64,000 nucleotides of DNA from Limnohabitans sp. (GTDB lineage: Bacteria > Pseudomonadota > Gammaproteobacteria > Burkholderiales > Burkholderiaceae_C). Where the stretch lies: assembly GCF_023910625.1 (NCBI RefSeq), contig NZ_JAAVVW010000003.1, positions 124,001 to 188,000 on the forward strand, in the 5' to 3' direction. The position numbers were made by a program, and so were the translations under genes. Under the pieces are notes generated by a model that was not told the DNA's origin, did not search any database, and saw nothing but the letters and a program-made list of their open reading frames with translations. Positions 53,931 to 63,102 of this stretch are shown piece by piece; position 1 is the stretch's first letter, and each line of letters begins with the position of its first letter.

Positions 53931-55344
53931 TCAGCTCCAACCCTGCGTGGGCTCAAACAGCTTGTCGCTTAGCACAATGCCACGGGTGCTCAGGCGCTGT
54001 GAAAACTTGGGCCGGATCCCGGTTGCCACAAAAGCGCCCAGCACGCGGCCTTCTGGCGAGATGCCGGTTTGATCGAATTTGAAAATCTCCTGCATGCTGA
54101 CCACATCCCCTTCGATGCCCGTGATCTCCTGCAGGCTGGTGACTTTGCGTTGGCCATCGGACAGGCGTGAGACCTGGATCACGACCGACAAGGCCGAGCC
54201 GATCTGTTGACGCATGGCGCGCGACTCGGCTTTGAGGCCCGCCATCCCCAACATGTGTTCGAGTCGGGTCAGCGCATCTCGCGGCGAGTTGGCGTGGATG
54301 GTGGTCATGGAGCCATCGTGTCCGGTGTTCATGGCTTGCAGCATGTCCAGCACTTCGCCGCCGCGTACCTCGCCCATGATGATGCGGTCGGGCCGCATGC
54401 GCAGGCTGTTGCGCAGCAGATCGCGCTGCGAAATTTCACCTTTACCCTCGATATTGGGCGGGCGAGACTCCATGCGCACCACGTGAGGTTGCTGCAGTTG
54501 CAGTTCAGCCGCGTCCTCGATGGTGATGATGCGCTCGTCTGCGGGGATGCTCGCTGACATTACATTGAGCAAAGTGGTTTTGCCGCTGCCAGTCCCTCCC
54601 GAGACCAGCAGGTTCAACCGCGCCCTGACCAAGCCCTGAATCAGTTCCGCCATTCCGGCGGTCATGGCACCAAAACTGATCAGATCCTGCACTGTGAAAG
54701 GCACCACCGCAAAGCGCCGAATGGACAGCAACGGCCCGTCAATCGCCAATGGCGGAATCACCGCGTTCACGCGCGAGCCGTCGGGCAGCCGCGCATCGAC
54801 CATGGGGCTCATTTCATCCACCCGCCTGCCAATGCGAGAGACGATGCGATCGATCACCCGCAGCAGATGGGCTTCATTGTCAAACTGCACGTCGGTGTGC
54901 ACGATTTTTCCGTGTCGCTCGGCATAGACCTGGTAAGGGACCATTGACCAAAATGTCGGACACCGTAGGGTCGGACAACAAAGGCTCAATCGGCCCCAGG
55001 CCCAACATCTCGTCCTGAATGCCCTGGATGATGAGTCGTCGATCTGTCTCGTTCAATGCCAGTTTGTGGGTTTGGATCAGCTCTTCGGTCAGCGCCTTGA
55101 GTTCCTGCCGCAGTCGTTCAGGGGCCAAGCTTTCCATGTGCTGCCAGTCCATCAAGGACAAAATTTCCTGGTGAATTTTCGTTTTGATGTCATCGATCCC
55201 TTTACCGTTCGGACCCTGACTGCCAAACCTGCTCAGATCGGGGGTCCAAGAGGTTTTTCCGATGATGGAAGAGGGGTGACCCGCATCCCAAAGGCCATTG
55301 AGGGGCGCACTCGTCTCAAATTGGGACCGTAAATTTGTGTTCAC
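53931..55344 (-). CDS. cpaF: Tad pilus assembly ATPase CpaF/TadA (frameshifted)
   Basis: From ATG 55344 the first frame runs to [12 protein letters not shown]; one extra base near 54935 breaks it, and the second frame continues [20 protein letters not shown]. Repaired length is about 470 residues. ATPase motifs: Walker [16 protein letters not shown], Asp box [12 protein letters not shown], Walker [21 protein letters not shown] and [18 protein letters not shown]. It powers Flp pilus extension and probably retraction. The rest of the gene is intact, and removing one base restores the consensus LVNGPYQVYAE exactly, which favours a read error. Confidence 0.92.
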
Positions 55345-55385
55345 AGGGGACTCCGGTAGGACTTGCCCATGGCATGGGCATGGCT

Positions 55386-56631
55386 TCAGGCGGTTTGGCC
55401 CATCCAGCGCTGCAGCCAGTGGCGTTGCCGGGTGGGGGTGATGTCCAGCAATGCAGCGCTGGTCTGTCGCAGGGCGTTCATGACGGTGTTGTGATCGTGC
55501 ACCGCCGACAGCGGTTGACCGGTATGCAGTGATTCATCCACCCATTGGCGTTTGTTGGGGATGGTCTGGTGGACCGGCAGACCGACGGCTTTTTCCAGCT
55601 CGGGCAGGCTGACCCAGCCGTCGGGTTCGTAGCGGTTGACCAGCAGCCGCAGCTTGTGCTCATTCAGTCCCAGTGACAGCAAGTTCTTGACCAGTCTTTG
55701 GGCATCGCGAACATCCGGTGTTTGGTTTTGCATCACGATGTAGACCACATCCGCCAAATCCAGGACCTTGAGCGACAGCGCATTCAGTGTTCGCGGCAGG
55801 TCGACCACCACATGGTCATGCTGGCTGCGTACCAAATTGAGCACCTTTTCGATGTCTTGTGCGCTGATGGTCATGCCCTTGTCCAAGGTATGGGGTGCAG
55901 CCAGCAGGTTCAGGCGTGGCGTGACAGGCATACAGGCAACTCGACAGGAGCTGCGCATCCAGACGGTCGATTTGGCGCGTGAGGTCACTGATCGTGTTTT
56001 TGTTGGCACCACTGCTCAGATAAAAAGAGGCGTCACCCGACTGGAGGTCCAGGTCAACAAAGGCGCATTTGTGATCGAATTCCGTGGCCATGATGTGGGC
56101 CATGTTGGCAGACAGAAAGCTGGTGCCGTTGCCTCCTTTGCAGCCCATGAAGGCCACCAGCCGACCCGGTGGACGGAGGGGGGAGGCTTCTGCGGCGGTT
56201 TCCGAGGACTTGGTCGCCCGGGCTTGGGGCGCTTCGTGAGGCTGCGCAGCCAGCCGCTCGGCCCAGCGTTGCAGGCTCAAGGCCAGATCCTGCGGTGTCG
56301 TGGTCGAGGGCAAGACTTCGCGCACTCCGGCCTTCATGGCCTGCAAAAGCAATGCCGGGCTGTTGTCTTCGCTTTGCAGCAAAACATTCAGCAGGGGCCG
56401 GGTGCGCAGCCAGTGGTCCAGGTCCCGCAGGTCTTGCTCAGAGGTTTGTGCAGGGTGTTCCAGCAGCAAAAGGTCTTGGGGTTGTGCGTGCGCCAGCCCT
56501 GCAAGCAATGAGGACAGACTCTGCCCAGGTGATCGCAGTGGGCCACTGCCCAAGGTCAAGCCCAATGGGGTGATGATGCTGCGCCACTGAGCGAGCAGCG
56601 TGGCGTTGGAGGTAAGGAGGTGGATGAGCAT
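55386..56631 (-). CDS. cpaE: Tad pilus localisation protein CpaE/TadZ (frameshifted)
   Basis: The first frame from ATG 56631 has a receiver-like N-terminal domain (LLLLEHPAQTSEQDLRDLDH, VLLQSEDNSPALLLQAMKAG) and a MinD/ParA-like ATPase start VAFMGCKGGNGTSFLSANMA with FVDLDLQSGDASFYL. Near 55930 one extra base shifts the frame; the second part continues PVTPRLNLLAAPHTLDKGM then HDHVVVDLPRTLNALSLKVL to the stop. Repaired length is about 415 residues. It positions the Tad machine at the pole. The Walker A is a deviant GCKGGNGTS form with Lys at the signature position. Confidence 0.9.
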
Positions 56632-56641
56632 CGACAGCCTT

Positions 56642-57007
56642 TCAGCGCTTGATCAATGAGCCTGAGCCCACCGACGGTCCGGTGCCTGCGTTCGTGGGAG
56701 AGGTAAAGCTCTCCTGGTAGCGCAGAATGGCCGACTGGGCGATTTCTCCATCGCTGTCCCTGGGGGTCTGCTGGGCATCCGGCCTGGAGCGATGGTGTCC
56801 ACCCTGCGCTGCGCCCATGCACTCGCTGTGCGGACGCCAGATTGCGCAGGTGGCCATTGGCAAATTTTGGGTTTGCTGAACCTGGGCTTGTTGCACCGAC
56901 AAGCCAAAGTACTGATCAACTTGGGTGGGGGGCGATTGGCAGGCGGCCAGTGCAGAACAGCACAGGCCCAGGAGCCAGATGCGCGAGAGAGTGAAGTCAG
57001 TGGGCAT
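56642..57007 (-). CDS. Tad-locus small lipoprotein
   Basis: 121 residues. Signal peptide with lipobox LAAC at about 20-23, so probably a lipoprotein. The central part (VDQYFGLSVQQAQVQQTQN) and the C-terminal SDGEIAQSAILRYQESFTSP resemble the small protein that lies between cpaC and cpaE in many Burkholderiales Tad loci, often called CpaD-like. The middle (about 55-85) is His/Arg-rich and not family-like. Function is unproven; a pilotin or secretin-associated role is plausible. Confidence 0.65.
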   Translation of the reverse strand: MPTDFTLSRIWLLGLCCSALAACQSPPTQVDQYFGLSVQQAQVQQTQNLPMATCAIWRPHSECMGAAQGGHHRSRPDAQQTPRDSDGEIAQSAILRYQESFTSPTNAGTGPSVGSGSLIKR

Positions 57008-57021
57008 GGTCGGCTCCAGGG

Positions 57022-58509
57022 TTAATCGGTGATCGGTGCGGTCTCATCAACCGAGGCAGCGGGAACGGGCGTCGGTGGCTTGCCTTCTACTCGGCCCTGA
57101 AAGAAATACTCTCTGCGGGTGGGCGGTACATAGGTGTCGGTGGGCAAAACGTAGTCAGGGGGCAGGACTTTGGCCAGCCGAGGCGTGACCACAAAGATCA
57201 GCTCCGATTTGTCGGTCTGAAAAGCGGTGCTGCGAAACAGTGCACCCAGGATGGGCAATTCACCCAGCACGGGAAAAGCCTTGATGGTCTGGGTCACGTT
57301 GTTCTTGACCAGACCGCCAATGGCAAAACTCTCGCCATCGCGCAGTTGCACCGTGGTGGAGGCCCGTCGGGTGGTGATGGTGGGCAACAAGCTGCTTTGG
57401 TTACCCAAGCCTTTGACCACGGTACCCACCTGGGACAACTCGGACACCTCGGGGGTCACCTGTAAATTGATGAGACCGTCTTCCAGCACCGTGGGTAAAA
57501 ACTTCAGGCCTACGCCAAACTCTTTTTCTTGCAACGTGATGGCGGTGCCTCCCGCAGCATTGGTTTGCGGGACGGGGATGTAAATTTTGCCGCCCGCCAA
57601 GAATGAACCTTCTTGCCCGCTCACGGCCGTGATGGTGGGCTCGGCCAGTACCTTGACCAAACCTTTTTTCATCTCTGCGGTCAACGTGACGGTGGTCAGC
57701 CCGTTGGCGCGCCCGGCGGTCAGTGCGGTCGATCCGGCACTCAGCAATTGCGACAAAAGGTTGACCGAGGTGTTGCCGAAGGTGCGGGTCAGGTTGACGT
57801 CCACCCCCAGTTCATCGAGCAGGGTTTTGGAGACCTCGGCCACTTTGACTTCGAGCATCACCTGTTGTGTGCCGTGCACACGCAACAGGTTGATGATCTT
57901 GGCGCTCCCGTGGAAGGCCTGGGTCAAGGCCATCAGGCGTTGCACCTTCATGCCATCAGCGACCCGGCCGCTCAGCACCAAGCTGTCGGCCATGCTGTCC
58001 ACCCTCAGGTTTTCGGCGCTGGGCACGTACTCTTGCAGCTTGGCGTGCAGGGCTTCGGTGTCGGCTCCTACGGCAATATCTCTCAAAGTGGTTCTGCCCT
58101 GGGCTGTCCAAACCAGCAAATTGGTCAAGCCGGTTTTTTTGCCCAGCAGGTAGATCTCGCGCGGGTTGATCAGCACCACATCGGCCACATCGGGGTTGCC
58201 CACCGACATGCGAGCAGCGTTCTCGGGCAATTGAAGCAGCATGGACTTGCCCGCCGTCAAGCGCAAGGGCGGCGCGATCTGAACCGGACCTTGGGTCTGG
58301 ATCTCGGGCTGTCCTGAAATCTGTGCACCACTGCGGGGGTTGGGCTTGCTGGCTACAGAGGGGGTGGCGGATGGGGCTGCCCCTGTCACCGCTGGCCACA
58401 AACTGAGAGTGCTGAGCAGCGCAGTGCAAAGTGCAGACTGAAGAGACCACTGAGGCGAAGCCGAGGGCATCCAGCGGGGGCTATGGGGAGTCGGTTGTTG
58501 AGCAGGCAT
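57022..58509 (-). CDS. cpaC: Tad secretin CpaC/RcpA
   Basis: 495 residues from ATG 58509; a start at 58566 adds 19 residues with no signal-peptide character. Signal peptide to about residue 45. N-terminal pilus-specific domain (GKSMLLQLPENAARMSVGNP, VLINPREIYLLGKKTGLTNL), BON-like repeat, then the secretin domain with VMLEVKVAEVSKTLLDELGV, FAIGGLVKNNVTQTIKAFPV and FVVTPRLAKVLPP. It forms the outer-membrane channel for the Flp pilus. It lies between cpaB and the small lipoprotein. Confidence 0.95.
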   Translation of the reverse strand: MPAQQPTPHSPRWMPSASPQWSLQSALCTALLSTLSLWPAVTGAAPSATPSVASKPNPRSGAQISGQPEIQTQGPVQIAPPLRLTAGKSMLLQLPENAARMSVGNPDVADVVLINPREIYLLGKKTGLTNLLVWTAQGRTTLRDIAVGADTEALHAKLQEYVPSAENLRVDSMADSLVLSGRVADGMKVQRLMALTQAFHGSAKIINLLRVHGTQQVMLEVKVAEVSKTLLDELGVDVNLTRTFGNTSVNLLSQLLSAGSTALTAGRANGLTTVTLTAEMKKGLVKVLAEPTITAVSGQEGSFLAGGKIYIPVPQTNAAGGTAITLQEKEFGVGLKFLPTVLEDGLINLQVTPEVSELSQVGTVVKGLGNQSSLLPTITTRRASTTVQLRDGESFAIGGLVKNNVTQTIKAFPVLGELPILGALFRSTAFQTDKSELIFVVTPRLAKVLPPDYVLPTDTYVPPTRREYFFQGRVEGKPPTPVPAASVDETAPITD

Positions 58510-58590
58510 GGCACTCTCTGGGGAGGGTTGATAAATCGGGGTTTTGCAGCGTGGGCATTCAGCCAATGCGCAGATCTGTTCGACGTGGGA

Positions 58591-59424
58591 TCAGTCCTGT
58601 GACAACGACAGGCCGCGGATGATTTCAAAACGAGCAGGCTCAGGTGCTGGTGGGGCCGTTAGGAAGGGGTCCGGCGCAAGCGCTTTTCTGCGTGTTGCGG
58701 TCTTGGGGGCAGGTGGAGGGGGCGTTGGCAGCGCCAGACTGGGCAAAAAGTCGAGTTTTCTCGCTCCCATGGTCACCACACTGTGCTGGTCACTTTGGCT
58801 GCGCAGCACCAATGACAGGGTGCCCACGCTGCGGGCCAGATCGATTTGCTCGGCTTGTTGGGGCGTCACTTGCAAGGTCACGGCATTGACCACCCTGGGT
58901 TTGTACTCATTGCTTGAGACATCCTGGGCCACAGCCAGAACCTGGATTCTTTCGATCACGATTTTCGAGACGGGTTGGCTTTGAGTGTCCTGTGTGTTGA
59001 CCATCACGTCCACATAGTTGCCGGGCAAGGCAAAGCCGGCAACACCCACGATTTCATTGACTTTGACGGTGATGGCGCGTTGCCCTTGCGCGAGTACGGA
59101 AGACAAACCTCCTTTTTCGCCGATCGGGGCCAGTTTATTCATCAGCAAAGGCTCGCCTCGCCAAACCGCCGTCTGGATGACCCGGTCTTGCGCCTGGTCC
59201 AAGGAGGTCAGCGGGTCCTGAATCAGTGCCGCTTTGGGCCAGCTCACGGTTTCCAGCATGTCGGGCTGCAGGCGGGTGCCCATTTGTAAATCGCGCGTGG
59301 CTACCAGCACTTGGATGGTGGCTTCGGATCCTTGCTTTTGCAGCCAACTGGCCGCAAAGGCCGCAGCCGCCAAACCCAGCAATAGGGCCAGCGTCAGCAC
59401 ACCCAGGGGACGAATGTTTCTCAT
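58591..59424 (-). CDS. cpaB: Flp pilus assembly protein CpaB/RcpC
   Basis: 277 residues from ATG 59424 (MRNIRPLGVLTLALLLGLAA); the longer frame from 59514 is non-homologous. One N-terminal membrane anchor, a SAF domain (VLVATRDLQMGTRLQPDMLE) and an RcpC domain (GQRAITVKVNEIVGVAGFAL, PGNYVDVMVN). The C-terminus (about 225-260) is Pro-rich. It is a periplasmic component that interacts with the secretin; the SAF domain may bind peptidoglycan or the pilus. Confidence 0.93.
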   Translation of the reverse strand: MRNIRPLGVLTLALLLGLAAAAFAASWLQKQGSEATIQVLVATRDLQMGTRLQPDMLETVSWPKAALIQDPLTSLDQAQDRVIQTAVWRGEPLLMNKLAPIGEKGGLSSVLAQGQRAITVKVNEIVGVAGFALPGNYVDVMVNTQDTQSQPVSKIVIERIQVLAVAQDVSSNEYKPRVVNAVTLQVTPQQAEQIDLARSVGTLSLVLRSQSDQHSVVTMGARKLDFLPSLALPTPPPPAPKTATRRKALAPDPFLTAPPAPEPARFEIIRGLSLSQD

Positions 59425-59452
59425 GAAAAGTGATCCTTGAAGTGTCGAGAAA

Positions 59453-60007
59453 TCAAGTGGCAGGCCAGGTGTTGAACACATGCAGTGCCGTCCCCATGCC
59501 AATGGCCACGGCATAAGGCATGCGGGTGCGACTGACCGGGAAGGTTGACGGCTGGTCCACAGCGCCGTGTTGGCGGGTGAGCCACCACATCAGCATGCCG
59601 GACTGCAGGTTGCGCATTACCGAGCCCAACTGCCCCGTGCTCAGCGCCCACACGATGGACAACACACCGCCAGTGGCCAAAATCAACAGGTTGACCCACA
59701 GCATGTCGGGGTAGCCCACAAACAAGCCCGTGGCAGCGGCCAACTTGACATCGCCAGCGCCCACCATGCGCAACAAATAAAGCAACCAAAACCCGAGAAA
59801 GCCCACCATGCCCCCGGCCAAAGCCGAGCCCAAGCCGTTGCCGTGAGAAGACAGTGACAGCCCCAAAGCTGTCGCTGCGCCCCACAACACCAAGGTATTG
59901 GGAATGCGCCGGGCCAACGCGTCGTGCCAGATGGCAGTCCCCAACATGACTGCCAGGGCTGTCAGGCTGACGATATCAAACAGCGTCAAGGGCATGGCGG
60001 CTTTCAA
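59453..60007 (-). CDS. cpaA: Prepilin peptidase CpaA/TadV
   Basis: 184 residues (ATG 60007; ATG 59995 is possible). Type IV prepilin peptidase-like with about five membrane helices; the two catalytic Asp positions are in TAIWHDALARRIPN (the first, D at about 29) and RMVGAGDVKLAAATGL (the second). It cleaves the leader of Flp and of TadE/F-type pseudopilins. It is 30 bases downstream of flp in the same direction. Confidence 0.92.
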   Translation of the reverse strand: MKAAMPLTLFDIVSLTALAVMLGTAIWHDALARRIPNTLVLWGAATALGLSLSSHGNGLGSALAGGMVGFLGFWLLYLLRMVGAGDVKLAAATGLFVGYPDMLWVNLLILATGGVLSIVWALSTGQLGSVMRNLQSGMLMWWLTRQHGAVDQPSTFPVSRTRMPYAVAIGMGTALHVFNTWPAT

Positions 60008-60037
60008 AATGGCATCAACAGTGCTGATTTTTAGGCT

Positions 60038-60208
60038 TTACAACGCGGCAGCAATCGCATTGAAAATGCCCACCAAATCATCTCTTACCAAACCGACGGG
60101 GACGATGATCGCAACTGAAATCAGTGAAGCCAGCAGGCCGTATTCGATGGCGGTGGCACCCTCTTCGTCGGCCCAGAACGTTTGTAAAGCTTTGAAAAAA
60201 TTGGTCAT
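60038..60208 (-). CDS. flp: Flp/Fap pilin component
   Basis: 56 residues, start ATG 60208 with a GGAG site upstream: MTNFFKALQTFWADEEGATA, then the IEYGLLASLISVAIIV core. The class IVb pilin signature is complete: cleavage after the Gly of EEG, then Glu-Tyr at +4/+5 (ATAIEYG), and a hydrophobic assembly helix. It is the major subunit of the Tad pilus, used for tight surface adherence. As first gene of the minus-strand operon it is preceded by a 296-base leader shared with the divergent tadE gene. Confidence 0.96.
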   Translation of the reverse strand: MTNFFKALQTFWADEEGATAIEYGLLASLISVAIIVPVGLVRDDLVGIFNAIAAAL

Positions 60209-60504
60209 GATGAAAACTCCTGAATGAACATGATTGACGTAGACTTCAAGCCCACTCCCTCATGGTCGAACGTCTTTTCAAACATCCATCCGTTGTGGGT
60301 CAGGCTTTGCATCGGCCCTGGTATCTCAGCACCGAATCTGCAATTTAAGAAAAATGCACGACCGGGTCGGTGTGTTAAAGCACTTAGTGATGAAAATTCC
60401 AAAATTTTTTTTGGGTGTGTGAAGCCGCACCGAGTTCGCAAGCTGCTGTGCGTAAGGTGAGGCTTTTGCAACGGGTCATTCATGACCGATTCAGGAGCTT
60501 TCCG
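60209..60504. other. Divergent promoter region between flp and tadE
   Basis: 296 bases without a gene. It has AT-rich blocks (about 60345-60420 with runs of A and T) suitable for promoters in both directions. I found no convincing sigma-54 or palindromic operator. The tadE ribosome site AGGAG lies at 60493-60497, seven bases before ATG 60505. Confidence 0.5.
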
Positions 60505-61032
60505 ATGCCCTTCAGATTGGACGAAATACCACCATCATCCGCATCGTTAAACAGGCCTCGGAGGGCTTGCGCCACTGGCTCAATGCCCAAGCTCCGCAGG
60601 TTGGTATTGGGGCGGGCGGCAGCTTGCAAACAGCAAGGCGGTGCTGCTGCCGTTGAGTTCGCGTTGATCTTGCCGATGCTTTTGATCTTGCTCTTGGGCA
60701 CCATCGAAGGCAGCCTGGCGATGTATGACAAAGCCGTCATCACAAATGCCAGTCGTGAGGGTGCACGAGCGGGCATCGTGGCGCGTAACCCACCGCTGAG
60801 CGAGGCCGAAATTCGTCAAGTCGTGCAGGCTTACACACAAAATGCGGTAGTCGATTTTGGTCAAACCAGAGTGCTGCCCGTGGTAACCATCAACCAAGGC
60901 TTGCTGGGCACCAATGCGACCCTGATCGTCTCGGTCAGCTACACCTTTCAAGGCTTGGGTTTGGGCCGCCTGCTGGGCACCCTGGGCCAGCCCTGGGTCA
61001 TGAATGCCCGCACCGTGATGGTTTACGAATGA
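60505..61032 (+). CDS. tadE: TadE-like pseudopilin
   Basis: 175 residues from ATG 60505, chosen for the AGGAG site seven bases upstream; ATG 60583 is an alternative. After a basic N-terminal stretch comes the TadE motif GGAAAVEFALILPMLLILLL (with the Gly-x4-Glu-Phe peptidase signature), then a periplasmic domain ending with WVMNARTVMVYE. TadE minor pilins are processed by CpaA and assist Flp assembly. The following gene overlaps its stop (ATGA). It is divergent from flp. Confidence 0.9.
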   Translation: MPFRLDEIPPSSASLNRPRRACATGSMPKLRRLVLGRAAACKQQGGAAAVEFALILPMLLILLLGTIEGSLAMYDKAVITNASREGARAGIVARNPPLSEAEIRQVVQAYTQNAVVDFGQTRVLPVVTINQGLLGTNATLIVSVSYTFQGLGLGRLLGTLGQPWVMNARTVMVYE

Positions 61033-62160
61033 AAGGCCAAGTTATGCACAAGGAACCCTGTCGCCAATTCACAGCAGTGGCCAGGTGGCGCAGCCCGTTG
61101 GGAAATCGTCAACACACGCCCATGCAAAAGGGCGCTGTCACCTTGCTTGTGGCCCTGACCCTGCCGGTCCTGGTGGGGGCCGCTGCATTGGCTGTGGACA
61201 TGGCTCATTTGCATGTGGTGCGCAACGAACTGCAAAACGACGCCGATGCTGCCGCACTGGCTGGGGCACGTGCCCTGTACAACAGCCCCACCGGCAGCAC
61301 GGACTGGAGCCTTGCACATGCTCAAGCGCAAGCGGCAATTGCCCTGAACCTTGCAAAGGGAATTCAACTCACCCAGGGGCAGGTGCAAACTGGCTACTGG
61401 AATCTGGTCACGCCCGCCACCGGCGTGCAAGCCTTGCCCATGACACCGACGGCCAACGACGCACCCGCCGTGCAAGTGACTGTGCACAAAGCCCAAGGGC
61501 AAAACGATGGCCCGGTGCGCACTTTTTTGGCGGGCATTTTGGGCACATTCACCGTGCCTTTGCAGGCCACAGCCGTGGCCGGGGTCACCAGTCCGGGCCG
61601 AGCCAGTTTGGACTTTTCCGTTGGCCATGTCGCAATGCATGTACCAAAAGTTCTGGAATATGGCGGCCCAACCCCCAGCGCCCATAAACGATCCCAAGAC
61701 GGGCAAACCCTATGTGTTCAAGATCGGATCGCTGTACCACTATGACAATTGCGACTCGGGCCAATGGACGGCATTGAACTTTTCAGGCAAAGGCGCCAAC
61801 ACCATCGACCAAATCTTGGCGCATGACAAGGAACTGTTCGAGCCACCACCGCCAATGTTGTCCATCGGTGACCAGGTATTCATGGATTCGGGTTCCAAAA
61901 CCAGCCTTTATAAAGCCGTCGAAAAATGCATGGTTGACAAAATTTACCCTTGCAGCACGGTGGTGATGCCTGTGCTGGACCAAGTGGTGTCTGGCACCAA
62001 CGCCACCATCACCGGGTTCGCTTGCTTGAAGATTTTGAGCGCCGATGGCGGCAACAAAAAATTCATCGAAGTACAGATGAGCAACACCTGTCCGCCCATA
62101 GCCTCGGGCGGTGTGGGACCCAATTACGGCGTGGTGTCACCACCTAGCCTGTTCCGCTGA
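61029..62160 (+). CDS. tadG: TadG-like protein (frameshifted)
   Basis: ATG 61029 overlaps the tadE stop. The N-terminal frame holds KGAVTLLVALTLPVLVGAAA and AVDMAHLHVVRNELQNDADA then AAALAGARAL, the TadG N-terminal signature with one membrane helix. In a run of four T at 61614-61617 the frame breaks; with three T it continues FPLAMSQCMYQKFWNMAAQP to the stop at 62160. Repaired length is about 376 residues. The C-terminal domain (KPYVFKIGSLYHYDNCDSGQ, then a Cys-containing segment) is periplasmic. TadG is a minor structural component. Homopolymer slippage in reading is the likely cause of the break. Confidence 0.85.
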
Positions 62161-62185
62161 ATCTGGATAAGGCGATCTGTACACC

Positions 62186-62596
62186 TCAGGCCCTCAGGTC
62201 GATGACTTGGCTGGGTGTTTGAGCAGTGCCTGACTGTGCCGTGATCAGGCGTTGGGGTTGGTCCTGAAATTGCACAGCGAAAGTGCTTTGGCCTTGCAGC
62301 AGGGCCAGTGCGCGGTGCACGGCTTGCAGGGGGTTGCCCGGGTGAATGGCGTCGATCAGGTGTGCGATGAGTTCACCGTCACTGTGGGTTTGGAAGGGGT
62401 AGCCTCGCTCTTGCAGTTGTGCACGCAAGGCGTGGTGGTTGTCCACATGGCCATGGTGCAGCACAGCCACGCGGGGTGGTGATGCAGTGTGGCTGTGAGG
62501 GCCGTGGCTGAAATGGGTGTGCGCCGGATCCAGCGGCATGAAGTGGGTGGATTGGAGTGGGGCACGCTGAAGGATCATGGCAATCGGCTGGGTCAT
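62186..62596 (-). CDS. GlmS-like glutamine amidotransferase half-domain
   Basis: 136 residues. From about residue 26 it follows the second half of the GlmS GATase II domain: THFSHGPHSHTASPPRVAVL, HHGHVDNHHALRAQLQERGY, PFQTHSDGELIAHLID and AVHRALALLQGQSTFAVQF. In GlmS these residues read HNGIIEN and TDTEVIAHL. The N-terminal half with the catalytic Cys1 and the isomerase domains are absent, so it cannot release ammonia by the usual mechanism. It may be a relic or a repurposed binding domain. It lies downstream of wecB on the same strand, 506 bases from its stop. Confidence 0.65.
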   Translation of the reverse strand: MTQPIAMILQRAPLQSTHFMPLDPAHTHFSHGPHSHTASPPRVAVLHHGHVDNHHALRAQLQERGYPFQTHSDGELIAHLIDAIHPGNPLQAVHRALALLQGQSTFAVQFQDQPQRLITAQSGTAQTPSQVIDLRA

Positions 62597-63102
62597 GGTC
62601 GTTCTCCTTGAGGATTGGCTACAGGGTATCGAGTGGCAGCGCGCCAGCGTGTATGGCAGGTTGGCCGGGCATGCAAGCGGTGCTGGGTCTCGGGCTGCTG
62701 CGTGTCATGGCCAGTGCTTGAAAACGCCGTTGTAAAGACCAGCGCGCTTGTCAAAGGGGGTCTTGTGGTTCCCAATGCGGTCCCGCAGGCCCCAGTCGGG
62801 CCCCAGTCGGGCCCCAGTCAGTGATGCGCCGAAGGTGTTCTGTGGTGGCTTGAAAACCCGGTCTGATCTTGTCGTGCGTGGAGTCCAGCGGTGATCGGTA
62901 TTGGCCCAGCCCCAGGCTGGTGATCAGAATCAAATCGCTCAGGCTGTTTTGTGTGGTGTAAATCACCGCATGTTGCAGTGATGGTCGTGTGCTCAGAGCG
63001 CGTACCATGGCACAGGTCGAGCTGCACCAACAGGCAATCCAAAATCTGGCTCGCCAGGCACGCAATGAGGGGGTTGTAAGCAGTGGCGCCATGTGTCCGC
63101 TT
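62597..63102 (-). other. Spacer between wecB and the GlmS-like gene
   Basis: 506 bases. On the minus strand one frame is open from 63170 to 62751 (139 codons), overlapping the wecB end; it contains AVIYTTQNSLSDLILITSLG and IRPGFQATTEHLRRITDW but I recognise no family. A three-copy 11-base tandem repeat lies inside it. A short HTRW match to the GlmS N-terminal IAHTRWATHG pattern occurs at about 62640-62660 and may be all that is left of the missing half. No gene is called. Confidence 0.4.
62788..62819. repeat. 11-base tandem repeat, three copies
   Basis: GGCCCCAGTCG is repeated three times head to tail (62788-62798, 62799-62809, 62810-62819 with the last base changed). It sits in the unassigned spacer after wecB. 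An 11-base unit is not a multiple of three, so copy-number change would shift any reading frame across it. Confidence 0.9.

Noticed and set aside
54880..54989. Programmed ribosomal frameshifting in cpaF
   Set aside because: There is no slippery heptamer with a downstream stem, and removing one base restores the usual sequence exactly; many other genes have similar breaks.
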